From NCBI GenBank assembly GCA_930990515.1, contig CAKNPS010000002.1, forward strand, positions 124,001 to 188,000: a stretch of DNA of 64,000 nucleotides. The letters are read 5' to 3'. Position numbers and translations under genes: made by a program. Numbering within the stretch: position 1 is the stretch's first letter; each line of letters begins with the position of its first letter. Of the stretch, positions 61,683 through 64,000 are shown one piece after another. Origin of the DNA: an uncultured Clostridia bacterium. GTDB taxonomy: Bacteria > Bacillota > Clostridia > Christensenellales > UBA1242. The notes below the pieces were generated by a model. The model did not search any database. It had not been told where the DNA came from and worked only from the letters and a program-made list of their open reading frames with translations.

Positions 61683-62501
61683 GTGGAAGAGATTATCAAG
61701 TTTTCAGGGACAAATGAAAAACTTTTTACTCGTGATGTTGTGGAAAATGTGACTGAAAAAACAACGTTGATTGTTCCAGAAACACATAGTGCCATAATTA
61801 TTTCTGACGGGGAAATGCTCCAAACTCTTCCTAAAGGAAGATATCTTCTTCGCAATCTTGTGGAAGTGAAGAAAAATGAAAAATTGTCACTCGAAATTAT
61901 TTTTGTGAGTAAGACCGCCAAACTTAAACTTCTTTGGGGAACGCCTAACAAAATTACAATTGAGGACCCAGTTTTGAATTTGCCATATAAAATGGGAATG
62001 AGTGGCGATTTTGAAGTTCAAGTCAGTGACCCTAGAAAATGTTTCTTATATCTTGTTGGAGCAGAAGATGTTTTGACAAGTGACGCACTTCAAGACAGAC
62101 TTATGAGCAAAGTGGTTTCCGTTGTGGAAACAGAACTTGCACATTTTATTGCAGAGAAAAAGGTTTTATATTCAAATGTTTATCAATATAAGCAAGAGAT
62201 TGCAAGAAGAATAGTCCCAATTCTTTCAAATTCCTTCTCTTCAAGTTATGGCATAACGGTTTATTCCTTGAATATTGCAAATATTATTTTTGATGAAGAT
62301 GACTTAGACAAGTTGAACAAGAAAAATAATGTCACAGTCAAAAAAGCATTATGTCCCGTTTGTAACACAGAACTTGAGCCAAATGCTAAATTTTGCTTTA
62401 ATTGCGGTGCAAAAATAAGTAATAAAAAAACTTGCCCAAAATGCGGGGCAGAAAATTCAGGAGAAGCAAGATTTTGCAGTATGTGCGGAGAGAAATTTTA
62501 A
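61683..62501 (+). CDS. SPFH-domain protein with C-terminal zinc ribbons (YdjI-like)
   Basis: The start is GTG 61683 with GGGGGAAAG just upstream. Residues about 20-220 look like the SPFH/virion-core-like domain seen in B. subtilis YdjI (LIVPETHSAIIISDGEMLQTLPKGRYLL, GDFEVQVSDPRKCFL, VYSLNIANIIFDE). Two zinc ribbons follow: CPVCNTELEPNAKFCFNCG and CPKCGAENSGEARFCSMCG, each C-x2-C...C-x2-C. There is no membrane helix. YdjI acts with the PspA homologue YdjF in membrane stress. The genes that follow (membrane coiled coil, TPR-like, two coiled-coil proteins) fit such a complex; the parallel is inference. Confidence 0.82.
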   Translation: MEEIIKFSGTNEKLFTRDVVENVTEKTTLIVPETHSAIIISDGEMLQTLPKGRYLLRNLVEVKKNEKLSLEIIFVSKTAKLKLLWGTPNKITIEDPVLNLPYKMGMSGDFEVQVSDPRKCFLYLVGAEDVLTSDALQDRLMSKVVSVVETELAHFIAEKKVLYSNVYQYKQEIARRIVPILSNSFSSSYGITVYSLNIANIIFDEDDLDKLNKKNNVTVKKALCPVCNTELEPNAKFCFNCGAKISNKKTCPKCGAENSGEARFCSMCGEKF

Positions 62502-62510
62502 GGAGGAGTT

Positions 62511-62933
62511 ATGGTTGCATTTTATATCATTGTTTGCGTTGCGGTTGTGGCAGTTTCCATTTATTTTCTTATTCGTGAAATAAGAGCATCTAAAAATGGT
62601 AATACAGAAACAAGTGGAAAAGAAAAAGGAAAGCCAGCAGTTTTAATCAATAAAAGACAAATCGAACGCTCAGTGCAAAACATTGAAAGTATGATTGTTC
62701 TTGCTGACGGAAATGACACTTTGACAAATAAACTTGTTGAACTTAAGGACGAAATTCGTTTTCTTAATCCTTCCAAAAATCACAAAGTGAAAGATATTGA
62801 TGAAAAAATTGCAAACAAACTTGACGACATAAAAATTGAAATCTCAAAAGATGTAAATTCGGAAGTTATTTTCAGAATGATTGAAGAAGTGGAAGGCTTT
62901 TTGGCACAACGCACAAAGGAAATGGAAGCGTAA
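62511..62933 (+). CDS. Membrane-anchored coiled-coil protein
   Basis: AGGAGG precedes ATG, 9 nt after the SPFH gene. The 140-aa protein has one N-terminal helix (FYIIVCVAVVAVSIYFLI), then RKKG-like linkers and a helical, heptad-like region (RQIERSVQNIESMIVLADGND...LVELKDEIRFLN, IDEKIANKLDDIKIEI). It probably anchors the operon's complex at the membrane. The stop and the next start overlap (TAATG). No named family recognised. Confidence 0.65.
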   Translation: MVAFYIIVCVAVVAVSIYFLIREIRASKNGNTETSGKEKGKPAVLINKRQIERSVQNIESMIVLADGNDTLTNKLVELKDEIRFLNPSKNHKVKDIDEKIANKLDDIKIEISKDVNSEVIFRMIEEVEGFLAQRTKEMEA

Positions 62934-63280
62934 TGAAAAGAGAGTTAAAAGTAAGTGATGGTGTTCCTGAAAGTGCTTTGAAGGAATTGAAACTTGGCTA
63001 CATCAATTTGGCGGACGGCTTTTTTGACCTAGCACAAACAAATTTTGATTTGGTAATATTGTCCGATCCTAAATGTGCTGATGCTTTTTGGGGATTGATG
63101 CTTTGCAAGTGCCATATTAGAAATGAAGATGTTTTGCTTACGAATGCCACGCTTTATAAAAATATCGTTTTTTTGAAAGAATATCAAAATGCACTAATAT
63201 ATGCAGATGACGACCAAAAAGCAATTTACAACACTTTGCTTTCCGAAATTATGAAAATAAATTCGGGCGATGAATACTAA
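62933..63280 (+). CDS. TPR-like helical protein
   Basis: The ATG overlaps the preceding stop by one base, so translation is coupled. The 115-aa protein has a TPR-like start: ALKELKLGYINLADGFFDLAQTNFDLVILSDPKCADAFWGLMLCKC fits the helix-turn-helix pattern with A/G-x-x-x-x-x-x-x-A...P-x-x-A-x-x-x-x-G. A second less regular repeat follows. It is probably an adaptor within the SPFH/coiled-coil complex. No enzyme motif is present. Confidence 0.65.
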   Translation: MKRELKVSDGVPESALKELKLGYINLADGFFDLAQTNFDLVILSDPKCADAFWGLMLCKCHIRNEDVLLTNATLYKNIVFLKEYQNALIYADDDQKAIYNTLLSEIMKINSGDEY

Positions 63281-63291
63281 TAGGAGGGGTT

Positions 63292-63903
63292 ATGTGGTGG
63301 CCTTTTAAAAGAAATAAATTTAAGAAAATTCAACGAGAAGATTTAGTCAACTCCATTTGCGAGTTGGAACGACAAGAACGCACAGTGGAAGCGGAAATTT
63401 TTCAACTGCAAAAAGAAATTGATATGCTTATGGATAAGGGGAAAAAGGAAAAGACAGAAGAACTCAAACTTTTCTATGCTAAAAAAATCAACCACTTGAA
63501 AGAGCAGAAAGCAAATACAATGCAAAAAGGTATGTATCTTTTGTATAACATTCGTTTGATGAACAAATTGAAAGAAGCATACGATAGCAATGCATTCTAC
63601 AAAACAAAAACAAAAGTCCCACTTTCCGAACTTCTTGCCGACCAAAAAGGACTTGCCAAGTTTTTGAATAAGGCTCTTGAAACCCGCATTGCTTCTGAAG
63701 ATGTTTTGACAAGTGCTGACGATCTATTCACTGAAATTCAAGGTGCTTATGACACAAATGAAGCAATTTATGGAATGAAAAAAGATGATGAAGACCTTTT
63801 AACAAATTTTGAAAAGGAACAACAAATTTTGGACGAGCAATCTCTTTACGAAGAGTCGCAAGTAAATAAAACAAAAAAGAAAAAAATGAAAATGGAGGAA
63901 TAA
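63292..63903 (+). CDS. Coiled-coil protein, possibly PspA/ESCRT-III-like
   Basis: TAGGAGGGG precedes ATG. The 203-aa protein begins MWWPFKRNKFKK, a Trp/Phe plus Lys start that could dip into the membrane. A long helical hairpin follows: DLVNSICELERQERTVEAEIFQLQKEIDMLM and KINHLKEQKANTMQKGMYLLYNIRLMNKLKEAY. The end is acidic and the tail Lys-rich. An N-terminal hairpin with this charge pattern resembles PspA/Snf7 (ESCRT-III) proteins, but no signature residue settles it. The next gene starts in the same way (MAWFKSKKQKEIEQK), so the two are probably tandem paralogues. Confidence 0.6.
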   Translation: MWWPFKRNKFKKIQREDLVNSICELERQERTVEAEIFQLQKEIDMLMDKGKKEKTEELKLFYAKKINHLKEQKANTMQKGMYLLYNIRLMNKLKEAYDSNAFYKTKTKVPLSELLADQKGLAKFLNKALETRIASEDVLTSADDLFTEIQGAYDTNEAIYGMKKDDEDLLTNFEKEQQILDEQSLYEESQVNKTKKKKMKMEE

Positions 63904-63906
63904 AAA

Positions 63907-64000
63907 ATGGCTTGGTTTAAAAGTAAAAAACAAAAAGAAATTGAACAAAAAATGCTTGTTAAAAGAACAATAAATTCAATGGAAAAGCAAATTGCTCGCC
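63907..64000 (+). CDS. Second coiled-coil protein, 5' part only
   Basis: GGAGG lies 8 nt before ATG 63907, and the frame is open to the window end (about 31 codons). The visible part, MAWFKSKKQKEIEQKMLVKRTINSMEKQIAR, has the same Trp/Phe-Lys start and helical pattern as the preceding gene, so it is likely a paralogue of the same operon. It is too short for the ORF track. Nothing more can be said without the next sequence. Confidence 0.7.
   Translation, partial: MAWFKSKKQKEIEQKMLVKRTINSMEKQIAR

Overview
This AT-rich 64 kb window looks like chromosome of an anaerobic, Gram-positive-type bacterium, most likely an uncultured clostridial relative. That placement is inference. It rests on strong AGGAGG-type ribosome binding sites, two T-box leaders, many intrinsic terminators, lipoprotein signal peptides, the oxygen-sensitive ribonucleotide reductase pair NrdD/NrdG, a Spo0A-type DNA-binding domain, and an AspS2-GatCAB route for charging tRNA-Asn. 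No rRNA operon, CRISPR array or intact mobile element was seen.

Layout. 1-3.2 kb: the 3' end of a YidC insertase gene, a lipoprotein, and a ferritin-like protein on the minus strand. 3.35-8.3 kb: an Asn/Glu-type T-box controlling aspS2-gatC-gatA-gatB, which makes Asn-tRNA (and probably Gln-tRNA) by amidating mischarged tRNA. 8.3-18 kb is accessory-like: a GNAT protein, tRNA-Ser, an IS200/IS605 remnant, a receiver-less Spo0A_C protein, two YwaF-like membrane paralogues, small unknowns, a DUF2207 protein, a 94-bp tandem repeat with conserved hairpins, a MerR-type promoter in front of a truncated DUF1893 gene, a small ORF coupled to a PIN nuclease, and a second IS remnant. 17.8-20.5 kb, minus strand: an EamA transporter and a two-subunit aconitase X. 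20.5-29.6 kb: an HExxH protein, a 1000-aa CvpA-like membrane protein, a dcw-type cluster (rsmH, ftsL-like gene, ftsI/spoVD), and a YugP-type protease. 29.6-34.6 kb: a second, very short T-box leader before glyS, an SDR, and an asymmetric ABC-F ATPase. 35-49.9 kb: a gene for a 4477-residue N-terminally anchored exported protein, overlapping a cardiolipin synthase gene. 50-55.2 kb: a Sel1-like protein, an orphan VirD4/TraG coupling ATPase, and membrane proteins of unknown role. 55.5-58.8 kb: nrdD-nrdG-dut, supplying deoxynucleotides. 59-61.5 kb: a four-helix membrane protein, a PH-domain protein, tRNA-Ala, a Cys/Leu-rich small protein and a lipoprotein. 61.7-64 kb: an operon with an SPFH/zinc-ribbon protein, a membrane coiled-coil protein, a TPR-like protein and two related coiled-coil proteins, resembling the Bacillus ydjFGHI membrane-stress set; it runs off the window.

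Genes that work together: AspS2 with GatCAB; NrdD, NrdG and Dut; RsmH, the FtsL-like protein and FtsI; the two AcnX subunits; the SPFH operon. The points most worth follow-up are the overlapping two-codon specifier of the first T-box, the reduced glyS T-box, the set of apparently leaderless genes, the structured 94-bp repeats beside a nuclease module, the one-sided ABC-F ATPase, and the giant-protein/cardiolipin-synthase pair. All calls were made by reading the sequence and the supplied translations; no database search or folding program was run.
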